Part shown: piece by piece, positions 1 through 7,798 of the stretch | Layout of the letters: every line of letters begins with the position of its first letter | How positions within the stretch are numbered: the stretch's first letter is position 1 | DNA from: Eubacterium sp. UBA5416 | GTDB taxonomy: Bacteria; Bacillota; Clostridia; Lachnospirales; Lachnospiraceae | NCBI GenBank assembly: GCA_002409525.1 | Contig: DHNM01000048.1 | Location: forward strand, 5,845 to 34,085 | Length of the DNA: 28,241 nucleotides | Direction of reading: 5' to 3' | Position numbers and translations under genes: made by a program | Notes under the pieces: model-generated | Databases searched by the model: none | Told to the model about the DNA's origin: nothing | The model's input: only the letters and a program-made list of their open reading frames with translations

Positions 1-185
1 ACCACCTTTGCCAAAATTTTGGCCACAGTGGTTTTTCCGGTTCCCCTCGTTCCGCAAAACAAATAGGCATGGCCGACACGGTCCGCTTTAATCTGATTCT
101 TTAATGTGGTTACAATATGGTCCTGTCCTTTGACATCCTCAAATGTATCCGGGCGGAACTTCCGATATAGAGCAGTATAGCTCAT
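1..185 (-). CDS. dnaX: DNA polymerase III gamma/tau subunit, N-terminal fragment
   Basis: Only the first 61 or so codons are present; the gene continues past the left edge. DnaX is the AAA+ clamp-loader subunit that loads the sliding clamp and couples polymerase to helicase at the replication fork. The fragment shows the typical start MSYTALYRKFRPDTFEDV, followed by GQDHIVTTLKNQI and the Walker A loop GTRGTGKTT at about residues 47-55. The ATG at 183-185 is chosen because GGTGAG lies about six bases upstream; the ATG at 188-190 is out of frame and stops at once. A promoter at 259-287 faces this gene. It diverges from the SRP RNA gene, whereas in Bacillus scr and dnaX run the same way. Identification is firm; everything after Walker A is unseen. 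Confidence 0.96.
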   Translation of the reverse strand, partial: MSYTALYRKFRPDTFEDVKGQDHIVTTLKNQIKADRVGHAYLFCGTRGTGKTTVAKILAKV

Positions 186-258
186 GCCATCTCACCTTTC
201 TTAAAATAAAGGACAATCGCTGCCCTAAGTACTAATTATTCTATTGCGTCTATCATGT

Positions 259-287
259 AGTATAACTTATTTTTGTTATCCAAACAA
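259..287 (-). promoter_or_regulatory. dnaX promoter (sigma-A type)
   Basis: On the minus strand TTGTTT (282-287) and TATACT (259-264) are separated by exactly 17 bp, giving a leader of about 65 nt to the dnaX ATG. No other good hexamer pair lies between the two divergent genes on this strand. Confidence 0.6.
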
Positions 288-309
288 GTCAAAATTTTCA
301 CTCATATCA

Positions 310-338
310 TTGACAAAATGATCGAAAGAGGTTATAAT
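310..338 (+). promoter_or_regulatory. SRP RNA promoter, perfect sigma-A consensus
   Basis: TTGACA (310-315), 17-bp spacer, TATAAT (333-338). Both hexamers are full consensus, as expected for a constitutive, highly expressed stable RNA. The predicted start at about 345 coincides with the 5' end of the closing helix of the RNA. Confidence 0.9.
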
Positions 339-344
339 CATTAA

Positions 345-610
345 ATCCGTGCAGCCGGGGAGACAGCGGTGCCCTATACCTGCAATCCGCTATAGCAGGG
401 GTGATGCCGAACCGAGGACTTCCCATTGTGGAGCCGGCCTTCATAAGTGGCAATGACGTCTGGGTCTTACGCAACGGAAATCTATGAACCGTGTCAGGGC
501 AGGAATGCAGCAGCACTAAGTAGAATCTTTCGTGTGCCGTGAGGGTACCTGGGCCGAGTTAACTGTGAGGGTATCGTTCATGATGTCCGTTCGAAGTGAG
601 GCGCACGGTT
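345..610 (+). ncRNA. ffs: Signal recognition particle RNA, large Bacillus/Clostridium type
   Basis: RNA scaffold of the signal recognition particle; it binds Ffh and targets nascent membrane proteins to FtsY and the Sec translocon. The 5' end (CCGTGC, 347-352) pairs with the 3' end (GCACGG, 603-608), closing a molecule of about 265 nt. The S domain is clear: the apical GGAA tetraloop (502-505) of helix 8 sits on a GCA/TGC stem and is followed by the conserved asymmetric loop GCAGCACTAAG. The 5' part (GCCGGGGAGACAGCGGTGCC and the CTGCAATCCGCTATAGCAGGG-like segment up to about 400) matches the Alu domain of the large clostridial form, which gamma-proteobacterial 4.5S RNA lacks. Promoter and terminator flank it at the right distances. 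Exact ends are estimated from the pairing. Confidence 0.95.
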
Positions 611-636
611 TAACACTTTTTGAATATTGAACTGAC

Positions 637-680
637 AGAGGGCCTTTAGAGATCAATGATGATTTCTAAAGGTCCTCTTT
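637..680 (+). terminator. Intrinsic terminator of SRP RNA
   Basis: AGAGGGCCTTTAGA (637-650) pairs with TCTAAAGGTCCTCT (665-678) with a single G-T pair inside, a 14-nt loop and a short T run after the stem. It lies about 27 nt after the 3' end of the RNA. Confidence 0.8.
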
Positions 681-877
681 AAAATGTTTTTAGATGTGCC
701 GTTTAGATTCTGCTTTAAAACATATTGAAAATGTTTTGATGTGGATCTTTCTATCTACTATTCTATCACACGAACCTTAAATCTAAGTGACATTTTTCAA
801 ACTTTTTATCTTTTTCTGCTCTTTTTTGCATTATATTGTCGTTTTTCTTTGAATCTCCTGTTTTCCTGCCCAAAAGG

Positions 878-1645
878 TTACAGCCCTGTGCTCTTATGAT
901 AGCTTAAAGCCCAGTTATCAAGTAGCGGATCCAGGTTTTTCGGAAGTACGACTTCCTGTGCTTTCTGAATCTGGGCATTCATCGCACTCTTTGTTTTTTG
1001 ATCGACGCCCTCTTCTTCACAGAGTTGCTCGTACAGTTCTTTCCCCTTATTAAAATACGCGGAGAGAAGATAACTTTGAAGGGCATGACCGGAGTGAAGA
1101 ATGTCATAAGAATGCTCAAAGCACTCATAAGCCTCTGCTGTCTGAAAAAGTCTTGCATATGTGCATCCCATATTATTGTAGATACTTCCGTCAAACTGAA
1201 GTCCCAGATTATCACTTTTTGTTCTCTGCAGAGCCTCGGTATAGACGCGTATCGCATTGATATACTTTTCATGATTAAAGAGATAATCGCCTTTCAGTTT
1301 CATCCTCACACCTTCCGGCTGTTCCTCGAGCGTTTTTAGTTTCTTGCTCACTTCTTTGAACTCAGCATAGGTAAGATAATTGATCTCCTTGAAGATTGGA
1401 AGTATAAATTCACCGATACTCGTGTTGTCATGAAGAAGTGAAAGCAGTTTCTGGCATAGTTTCTTCAGTTCCAGTTCATCCCGAAGCCAGAAGCACAGGT
1501 TCTCACCTATGATGCTTTCATCCAGGAGATAAATATTGTGGTACATATAATAGCACAACTCTTCTATAGAATATACATTCATACTTATGTTTTCTATGTA
1601 ATAAGGGGTCTTGGCCCTCGGTACCTGACACAATATGTAGCCCAT
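878..1645 (-). CDS. TPR-like protein, third gene of the DUF5717/DUF5716 operon
   Basis: A 255-residue soluble protein with no signal peptide or membrane segment. Two helical hairpins look like tetratricopeptide repeats, at about 113-146 (GDYLFNHEKYINAIRVYTEAL) and 153-186 (YNNMGCTYARLFQTAEAYECFEH). The first 100 residues, with an EELCYYMYHNIYLL stretch, are helical but not recognised. I choose ATG 1643-1645 because GGAGGG lies six bases upstream; the in-frame TTG at 1649-1651, which overlaps the previous stop, would touch the Shine-Dalgarno. The start lies just after the stop of the Hsp70-like gene, so translation is probably coupled. TPR proteins commonly act as adaptors, which suggests a partner role for one of the two upstream products, but no function is known to me. 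Confidence 0.8.
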   Translation of the reverse strand: MGYILCQVPRAKTPYYIENISMNVYSIEELCYYMYHNIYLLDESIIGENLCFWLRDELELKKLCQKLLSLLHDNTSIGEFILPIFKEINYLTYAEFKEVSKKLKTLEEQPEGVRMKLKGDYLFNHEKYINAIRVYTEALQRTKSDNLGLQFDGSIYNNMGCTYARLFQTAEAYECFEHSYDILHSGHALQSYLLSAYFNKGKELYEQLCEEEGVDQKTKSAMNAQIQKAQEVVLPKNLDPLLDNWALSYHKSTGL

Positions 1646-1647
1646 AC

Positions 1648-2892
1648 TCAACCCTCCATACTTTCATTCCAGACTTTCCCGCTGGCCGGATACATATCTC
1701 CAAGTCCCATATCCTTCACCTGAATCTTACATCTGCTTGGAGAGTCATATTCCAGATGGACAGAAAGTCTGGTTGTCTTATTCGGTCTCTTTGGAAGTCC
1801 CGGAAGCGGCATTGTATAGCGTGTACGTCTTCCGTCTTTCATATCACTGACGACGAAGACCAGCTCGTCAGTCTGATCCAAAATTAATTCGCAGTTCTTT
1901 ACTGCCTCATACCAGTTCACACCCGCGCCGATCATGGCATAGTAAGCCGGTGACCCATTGATGATCATATCCATTCCTATATTATAACGTACCAATGCGT
2001 TTCCTATGAACAGATAATCCTTAAGTCTGCGCTCTTCCACTTTTTCATAGGCGGAAAAACAGGCACCTTTCGCATACAGATTATTCCCATAAAATACATG
2101 TCTTCTGTTTTTGCATAGTAAAGCAATCGAGCGCACCGCCCAGTTCTTGTCTAGTCCGTCTCCGATCATAAATACACTCGAATAAATATCATTTCCAAAA
2201 GATTTGTTGATCAGATAGCAAAAATCGTCATCTCTTGTCTCAGGATCCTGTGACAGTCTCTTCGTCTTCTTCGGCATCACCGAAACGGTCGCCGGTTTTG
2301 TCCTGTAATCCATTTTCAGAGAGGAAAACGTCACTTCATCCCCGTCAAACGAGAACAATGCTACATTCCTGCTCCACAAGTCCTTCTTCTGGTAAAGGGC
2401 ATAATAGTAGAAACTCTCATCGTAATCCTGCAGGAAACACCTTGTCTTTTGAATTCCAATCCGCTCATATGCTTCCCTTATGGTCTGCACAAAAGTTCGA
2501 TTCAGCGTTGGAACTGTTATCATCATCCCTGTAATCTGCTTTGACGGCTGAGTGACACCCAGCATCTTTATCACATTGATCAGAAAGATGGACAGCAGCA
2601 CCCCTGATCCATATTCCTGTCCGTCTATAATGACAGATTTTCCATTCAGGCACAGCTCATAGAGACCATCAATCAGAACACCATTTTGATGTTCCGCAAA
2701 ATGCTGTGCCTCCAGCCCAAAATGCCACTCATCTTTCCCGAGACATTTACAAATTGCCGTCGGGAAAACATATTGACTGCTTCCCACCTTCACCTCCGCC
2801 GATATCGCATCGCCGGCAGCGTGATCATAATAACAGATCTGGGATTCCTTCGGGTTAAACTCAAATCCGATTATCAAATTTTTCTGTTCCAT
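1648..2892 (-). CDS. DUF5716-like protein with an Hsp70/actin-type ATPase fold
   Basis: 414 residues. The order of motifs follows Hsp70. A phosphate-1-like start IIGFEFNPKESQICYY lies at about 7-22. A block LQDYDESFYYYALYQ (154-168) sits where Hsp70 has NEPTAAALAYG, followed by a phosphate-2-like VALFSFDGDEVTFSSL (177-192). An adenosine-like segment VFMIGDGLDKNW follows (240-251), then HVFYGNNLYAKGACFSA (265-281). The C-terminal 75 residues (about 335-410) look beta-rich, reminiscent of an Hsp70 substrate-binding domain. The glycine-rich catalytic loops are degenerate, so ATPase activity is uncertain. From memory this matches DUF5716 of Lachnospiraceae; I could not run a search. Good GGAGGTG before the ATG; 22 bp after the DUF5717 gene and coupled to the TPR gene downstream. 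Confidence 0.8.
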   Translation of the reverse strand: MEQKNLIIGFEFNPKESQICYYDHAAGDAISAEVKVGSSQYVFPTAICKCLGKDEWHFGLEAQHFAEHQNGVLIDGLYELCLNGKSVIIDGQEYGSGVLLSIFLINVIKMLGVTQPSKQITGMMITVPTLNRTFVQTIREAYERIGIQKTRCFLQDYDESFYYYALYQKKDLWSRNVALFSFDGDEVTFSSLKMDYRTKPATVSVMPKKTKRLSQDPETRDDDFCYLINKSFGNDIYSSVFMIGDGLDKNWAVRSIALLCKNRRHVFYGNNLYAKGACFSAYEKVEERRLKDYLFIGNALVRYNIGMDMIINGSPAYYAMIGAGVNWYEAVKNCELILDQTDELVFVVSDMKDGRRTRYTMPLPGLPKRPNKTTRLSVHLEYDSPSRCKIQVKDMGLGDMYPASGKVWNESMEG

Positions 2893-2914
2893 CTTTCACC
2901 TCCGAGTTCATCTG

Positions 2915-5900
2915 TCAATTCATCAATCCAAATGCAGATGTGGCAAATGCTTCCTGCTCCATATAAGTCTTAAGAGCAGCATTCATGGCATCTGTATTAC
3001 CCAGTGCCCGAAAAGCCAGAATCTGATTCAACAATTTATAGCGGGTTCTCCCGCCGGACTCAACATCATGTATGACAATCTGCCTGCGGGACGTGGTCGT
3101 GATCACCCCATCTTTCTGGACGCTTAAGTAATAGTCCAGAATCTCACCATAAAACAGCAGAAATTCTTTTGTAAAAATACCCTGATACATCTCACGCATA
3201 GGTTCGCTTTTGTATGTAATCGATTCCTTATCGTTCTGCCGAATAGAATAATTCAAAATCACCTTGCTTTGTTTATGGAACCGTTCCTCTATAAAGACTT
3301 TATCTTCCAACTGATAGGGCTCTGTCAGATGAGATGGCAGTTTCTTAAAAAACGCAAACCTCAGCCCTTTCTGATTACATTCAGCTAATAGATGCCCGAT
3401 CAGTTTTTCCTGTTCCTTTGTCAGATGTACACACGCTGAGTAATATTTGAGCAGAGCCAGGTGGCATATGGTATCCATCTCCCAATCTTTCTCATATATC
3501 TTTTCCAGATAAATGAATAATCCGGAATCAATATTTTCATCCGCCATAAAGTAGGCATGTGCGACATAGGTAAGATAAGCTGCTATGACCTTCTGCTTTC
3601 CCTGATGCATAATATAACCTTTAAGTATTTTTTCCTGCATATCCGGGAATTTTCTGACATACATGGAAAACACGAGGATTCGTTCATCAAGCTTATAACT
3701 TTCAATTCCAAATCCATTTGCCTTTTTCCAGAGATTCGTCATCCGTTCTACAGAGCCCGCATAATACCTGCAGAGATATTCCAGAACAGTTTCATTATAT
3801 TTATTCTGCCTCATGACATAATCAGCCAGATAAATCAGTTCTTCGTCTTCTGCGGCATTTACAGATAAAATCATCTCTGTGGCAAGAATCAGTAACACCG
3901 TGGTGTCCACACCTTCTGTACCCCACTTTGTGACAATGGAAAATGCCTGTTCATACATCTCATGGTGCACCAGAATCGCAATCGTATCCGGTCTGCTGAT
4001 CTTTGCATATTCCTGAATTTCATCACCACTCAGACACGTTTTCAACATCTTCGCTTCCGGATTCGCCTTCAGATATTCCAATATTTTCCTTCGGACGATA
4101 CCTTTGTATTCGCAGGTAAACGCGGAAGATTTCGTGATAAGCTGATAATTCGGCCAAGTCTTACTATTCACATCCATCTGCGAAGGCTGTTCCCCGCATA
4201 AATACATCAGTAATCCGGGATGTTCAAACCCATATTCCTGGCACACTTGTGCCAACTCCTGTTCATTCATCAGTTTTTTCACTGTAAAGGGAATTGTCAT
4301 CCCATATCTTCGAAGTTTTCCGTCCTCCAGCATAATCTCGGCATCGGGACTGTAGATATTAACATAGGCACACTGTTCTGATACCGGATATACCTGTTCC
4401 TTCGCAAGAGCTTTATGACAAACGATTACATTGCGGATATTCTTATCCCGGACGCTTACTTTGTGCATGAATATCACACCAAGTAAAGCCTCCGCGATCA
4501 GCATACTATCAACTTCGGTCAGAAATTCCTGGTAAATGACGGCATAGTTCTCATTAATCTTTCCCTGCAGAACCTTATTCCTGGCAAACTTATCCATGTC
4601 GGCTCTGTAGCTCAGGTAAGTTGTCTGATCCTGTTTTCTGTTGCGAATGATATTTGCATAGATAAAGGCCTTCTTCCGATCACTTAACGTATTGTTATAC
4701 ACAAAATACATGCGGATCACCTGAGGAAGGACTTTCCGATATCCCTCATCCATTGACTCAATATAATATTCATACAGCCGGGTAATTCGAAGTTCACGTT
4801 CAACAGCCAGACTATACCACTTAAAGTACTCTTTTTTCGCAGGTGTTCCTTTCATTACCAGCCTGCAGATTGCCTCCAGAACTTCATCGCTTGGAAAGCT
4901 TTCATACCCGGTACACAGAAGATGATAGACAAAACTGTGAAAATCTTTCAGATTATCGGATAAAAATGCCGCCCGCTTCAGAAGGGAATCATTTAACGCA
5001 TTCTGCTTTTGAGCAAAGTTTAAAACCTGTATCATAAATGGAGAAAATCTTCGTAGCAGTCCCTCCTGATGCTCTAGCAGCTGCCATGCAGACAGATACA
5101 AAAGAGGACTTCTGCATCCACATTCATAGGTATGTTCCAGCATATGCAGCTGCTGCAGAGGGGCATATTGATATGCCTCGTCCTCGTCCATCAGTATCTT
5201 CATCAGATAATAGTCATCCGGTTTTTCCTGCACGTACGCTCTGATCTGCGGATATATGTACTGCTTTTCCGGCTCCAGCAGGCCCAGTTTCTTAGCCAGA
5301 AAGCAATAGATCCCCTGCTCACGTGGAGTTTCAAGTGATTTGCCCCCCTCCCTGAATCTCCACAGGACCTCCATTGCCTTTTTTAAATCTTCATTGCTGT
5401 AATACAGATACGCTTCATAAAAAACCAGCATGGCATCCATACAGTCCGCATTTGCGAGTTCTTTAAGGGAAGCGAGCGATTTGTCAAGCCAGGTTCTGTA
5501 ATCCATCTTGTGTAGCTGTAGCTTTAAGTAATTCTGCATCAATTCCATCGTTTTGTGCTCTTTAAGCCTTGTCGGAAAAAGCCGCCGCCCCTGATCGGGG
5601 CATGCCTCGATTTCAAATTCCAGGTTCTGATGAAGATTATGAATGACAATCTTTCCAAATCTTTTTCCTTTTCCAAGCTTGTCCCTTTTTATCACATATT
5701 CCAGTCTGTAAACTTTTCCGATAAAGTCATCTGAAGTTACGACTTTCTTTTCAACCTCCAGAAAGTCCCCGACAGCTTCAACCTCCATGCGTACATATCC
5801 CCACGTACTTTTATAGACAAAAAGTGAGTTTTTCTGCGAATGGCTTAGCTGATAAATACCTTTTTTATCCCGGTCAAGAGACAGTATCACAGGCTCTTTT

Positions 5901-6460
5901 TTTTCAGCCGCAATCAGAAATTCCTCCATATGCTGATATGTCACCGGATTTTGCGACATTCCCCGGTAAAGGGCCGTATATTTTCTGTCCTTACCTTTTA
6001 GTAAACTTATAAAATACTCATTTGTAAACAGTCTGAAAGCCTCACGGGGATCTTTCATGGCTAGATGTGTAAAATCAGCGAGTGTCCGGATCTCTGTCTT
6101 CGACGCCAGAATTTCTTCCTCTGTAATGTTTACCGTTACAGGAATGATAAGCTCTCCTATATTGCCGGACAGCACAATATCACCGATAATCTTATCGCCG
6201 GACACCAGCCCCTGTGTGTCAATTCCATAGACGATCTTACAGGTACTCCCTGAAAATCTGTCTTTAGCCAGGACAATTCTGCGGCTGCTTGTCGTGGCCA
6301 CACCTTTCACACGGCTGCCGTCTTCTGCCCCTATGCTAAATTCTCCATTTTGATTCTTACCCTCTGGTGCTTTAATAGAAATCTCAGATTCAGAGGTAAT
6401 AAATGCCGGTACTTCGTATTCAAAACGGCCGTTCATAAGCTGTTCTATTCTTCTCTTCAA
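2915..6460 (-). CDS. DUF5717-like giant protein, beta-domains plus helical repeats
   Basis: 1181 residues, first gene of the operon. Residues 1-120 are beta-rich: FEYEVPAF, then a run of short hydrophobic strands to IPVTVNITEEE, like an Ig-type domain. A second beta-rich block lies at about 190-300. From about 310 to the end the protein is a long alpha-helical array rich in Tyr, Leu and Glu that resembles a TPR or similar solenoid. No signal peptide or transmembrane segment is evident. From memory it corresponds to DUF5717 of Lachnospiraceae. The start is a TTG (6458-6460) with GGTG eight bases upstream; the in-frame ATG at residue 9 lacks a good Shine-Dalgarno and would cut into the conserved N-terminus. 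Probable role, by inference only: a scaffold for the Hsp70-like partner encoded next. Confidence 0.8.
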   Translation of the reverse strand: MKRRIEQLMNGRFEYEVPAFITSESEISIKAPEGKNQNGEFSIGAEDGSRVKGVATTSSRRIVLAKDRFSGSTCKIVYGIDTQGLVSGDKIIGDIVLSGNIGELIIPVTVNITEEEILASKTEIRTLADFTHLAMKDPREAFRLFTNEYFISLLKGKDRKYTALYRGMSQNPVTYQHMEEFLIAAEKKEPVILSLDRDKKGIYQLSHSQKNSLFVYKSTWGYVRMEVEAVGDFLEVEKKVVTSDDFIGKVYRLEYVIKRDKLGKGKRFGKIVIHNLHQNLEFEIEACPDQGRRLFPTRLKEHKTMELMQNYLKLQLHKMDYRTWLDKSLASLKELANADCMDAMLVFYEAYLYYSNEDLKKAMEVLWRFREGGKSLETPREQGIYCFLAKKLGLLEPEKQYIYPQIRAYVQEKPDDYYLMKILMDEDEAYQYAPLQQLHMLEHTYECGCRSPLLYLSAWQLLEHQEGLLRRFSPFMIQVLNFAQKQNALNDSLLKRAAFLSDNLKDFHSFVYHLLCTGYESFPSDEVLEAICRLVMKGTPAKKEYFKWYSLAVERELRITRLYEYYIESMDEGYRKVLPQVIRMYFVYNNTLSDRKKAFIYANIIRNRKQDQTTYLSYRADMDKFARNKVLQGKINENYAVIYQEFLTEVDSMLIAEALLGVIFMHKVSVRDKNIRNVIVCHKALAKEQVYPVSEQCAYVNIYSPDAEIMLEDGKLRRYGMTIPFTVKKLMNEQELAQVCQEYGFEHPGLLMYLCGEQPSQMDVNSKTWPNYQLITKSSAFTCEYKGIVRRKILEYLKANPEAKMLKTCLSGDEIQEYAKISRPDTIAILVHHEMYEQAFSIVTKWGTEGVDTTVLLILATEMILSVNAAEDEELIYLADYVMRQNKYNETVLEYLCRYYAGSVERMTNLWKKANGFGIESYKLDERILVFSMYVRKFPDMQEKILKGYIMHQGKQKVIAAYLTYVAHAYFMADENIDSGLFIYLEKIYEKDWEMDTICHLALLKYYSACVHLTKEQEKLIGHLLAECNQKGLRFAFFKKLPSHLTEPYQLEDKVFIEERFHKQSKVILNYSIRQNDKESITYKSEPMREMYQGIFTKEFLLFYGEILDYYLSVQKDGVITTTSRRQIVIHDVESGGRTRYKLLNQILAFRALGNTDAMNAALKTYMEQEAFATSAFGLMN

Positions 6461-6566
6461 TGTCTTTTCACCATGCCTTTAACTCTTGAACTTTCTAATA
6501 TTTATCATTATACTATACACAAAGGAACCTGAAGTTCCAATGATATTTTTTAGTCGGATTAGTTCT

Positions 6567-6595
6567 AGTATACACTACAAGAAACCTCGTTGCAA
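6567..6595 (-). promoter_or_regulatory. Promoter of the DUF5717-DUF5716-TPR operon
   Basis: Minus-strand TTGCAA (6590-6595), 17-bp spacer, TATACT (6567-6572), giving a leader of about 100 nt before the TTG start. A second -10-like TATAAT lies at 6507-6512 without a convincing -35. No equally good promoter was found for the divergent PLP-enzyme gene. Confidence 0.55.
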
Positions 6596-6621
6596 CGCTG
6601 TGCTTCTATGGAGGAAAAAAT

Positions 6622-7722
6622 ATGTTAAAACACAAAGATCACTTTCACGGAAGTGACCTGGAGAAGATCGAACAGATTTATGGTATCAAAAGGGAACAGA
6701 TTGTCAGTTTCTCGGCAAATGTAAACCCGCTGGGAATATCAAATAATCTGAAATCATCTCTCAGTGATCACCTGGATGCCATCACCACTTACCCGGACCG
6801 GGAATATAAGGCTCTGAGAAAGAGTATCGGCGAGTATGTAAGTTCTCAGCCTGAAAACATCATCGTGGGAAATGGATCCACGGAATTAATTTCCCTGTTT
6901 ATTCAGACCCGCCACCCCAAAAAGGCGCTTATTCTGGGTCCGACATATTCAGAATATGAACGCGAAATCACCTTAGGCGGAGGCACAACACTTTACTATC
7001 CGCTCAGGGAAAGAGAGAACTTTCACATGGATATCACTGATTTCTGCGGAAGCCTTCACGATGGACTGGACCTGCTGATTCTCTGTAATCCAAACAACCC
7101 AACCTCAACCGCCATCAACGCTTCACAGATGCGGCAGATTCTGGATGCCTGTCTTCAGCATGGAATCTTTGTGATGGTGGACGAAACCTATGTGGAGTTC
7201 ACGAGAGAAGAAGACCAGATCAGTGCCATACCCCTGACTAATTTCTATTCGAACCTGGTCATCTTAAGAGGCACTTCCAAGTTTTTCTCGGCACCGGGTC
7301 TTCGCCTTGGATATGCCGTAACCGGAAATCAGGATCTGATCAAGGAGATCAACACCAGGCAGAATCCCTGGTCCATCAATTCTCTCGCCGAGATTGCCGG
7401 CAGGCTGATGTTCTCTGACCACAATTACGTAAGAGAAACACGAAATCTAATCAGTTCGGAACGCAGCCGCCTCTACAATCTGTTGTCCAGTTGGGATACC
7501 GTCAAGGTCTATGAGCCATCTGCCAATTTTATGCTGATGCGCATAAAAAAACAGGGTGTCGACGCCGACGCCCTGTTTGACCACTGTATTCGAAAGGGTC
7601 TTATGATCCGCAACTGCTCCACGTTTCCTTTCCTTGACAACACTTTCGTTCGGTTCTGCTTTATGACTCATGAAGAAAACAACCGGCTGATTGAAGCATT
7701 TTCAGAGCTGCTCAGTTCATGA
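6622..7722 (+). CDS. CobD/HisC-type PLP-dependent aminotransferase or decarboxylase
   Basis: 366 residues, the full length of a fold-type I PLP enzyme of the histidinol-phosphate aminotransferase / L-threonine-O-3-phosphate decarboxylase group. Visible motifs: FHGSDL near the N-terminus, as in CobD; SANVNPLG (31-38); NGSTELI (84-90), the phosphate-binding turn; CNPNNPTS (155-162); VDETYVEF (186-193), with the Asp that contacts the pyridine nitrogen; and GTSKFFSAPGLRLGY, with the Schiff-base Lys220. An Arg in FVRFCF near the C-terminus fits substrate carboxylate binding. The HG.D start favours a CobD-like over a HisC-like assignment, yet no cobalamin or histidine gene is near. GGAGG lies seven bases before the ATG. 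It stands alone between divergent and convergent neighbours, so the true substrate is open. Confidence 0.85.
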   Translation: MLKHKDHFHGSDLEKIEQIYGIKREQIVSFSANVNPLGISNNLKSSLSDHLDAITTYPDREYKALRKSIGEYVSSQPENIIVGNGSTELISLFIQTRHPKKALILGPTYSEYEREITLGGGTTLYYPLRERENFHMDITDFCGSLHDGLDLLILCNPNNPTSTAINASQMRQILDACLQHGIFVMVDETYVEFTREEDQISAIPLTNFYSNLVILRGTSKFFSAPGLRLGYAVTGNQDLIKEINTRQNPWSINSLAEIAGRLMFSDHNYVRETRNLISSERSRLYNLLSSWDTVKVYEPSANFMLMRIKKQGVDADALFDHCIRKGLMIRNCSTFPFLDNTFVRFCFMTHEENNRLIEAFSELLSS

Positions 7723-7757
7723 TCCATCCTAAAACTTCAGAATGATTACATTCAGAC

Positions 7758-7798
7758 CGGCTGATCCTGATATTCTCAGCATGGATTTGGATCAGCCG
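7758..7798. terminator. Hairpin between convergent PLP-enzyme and polC genes
   Basis: CGGCTGATCC (7758-7767) and GGATCAGCCG (7789-7798) form a perfect 10-bp stem with a 21-nt loop. The right arm contains the polC stop codon. Neither side has a long T run, so it is a probable but not typical bidirectional terminator. Confidence 0.55.

Noticed and set aside
717..737. AAAACAT...ATGTTTT inverted repeat as terminator of the DUF5717 operon
   Set aside because: The stem is only A/T plus one C-G pair, lies about 140 bp past the stop codon and has no clear T run; chance is likely in AT-rich spacer.
6524..6538. GGAAC-N5-GTTCC inverted repeat in the divergent region, like a LexA/SOS box
   Set aside because: Firmicute LexA sites have a 4-bp spacer (GAAC-N4-GTTC); here it is 5, and no SOS gene is adjacent.
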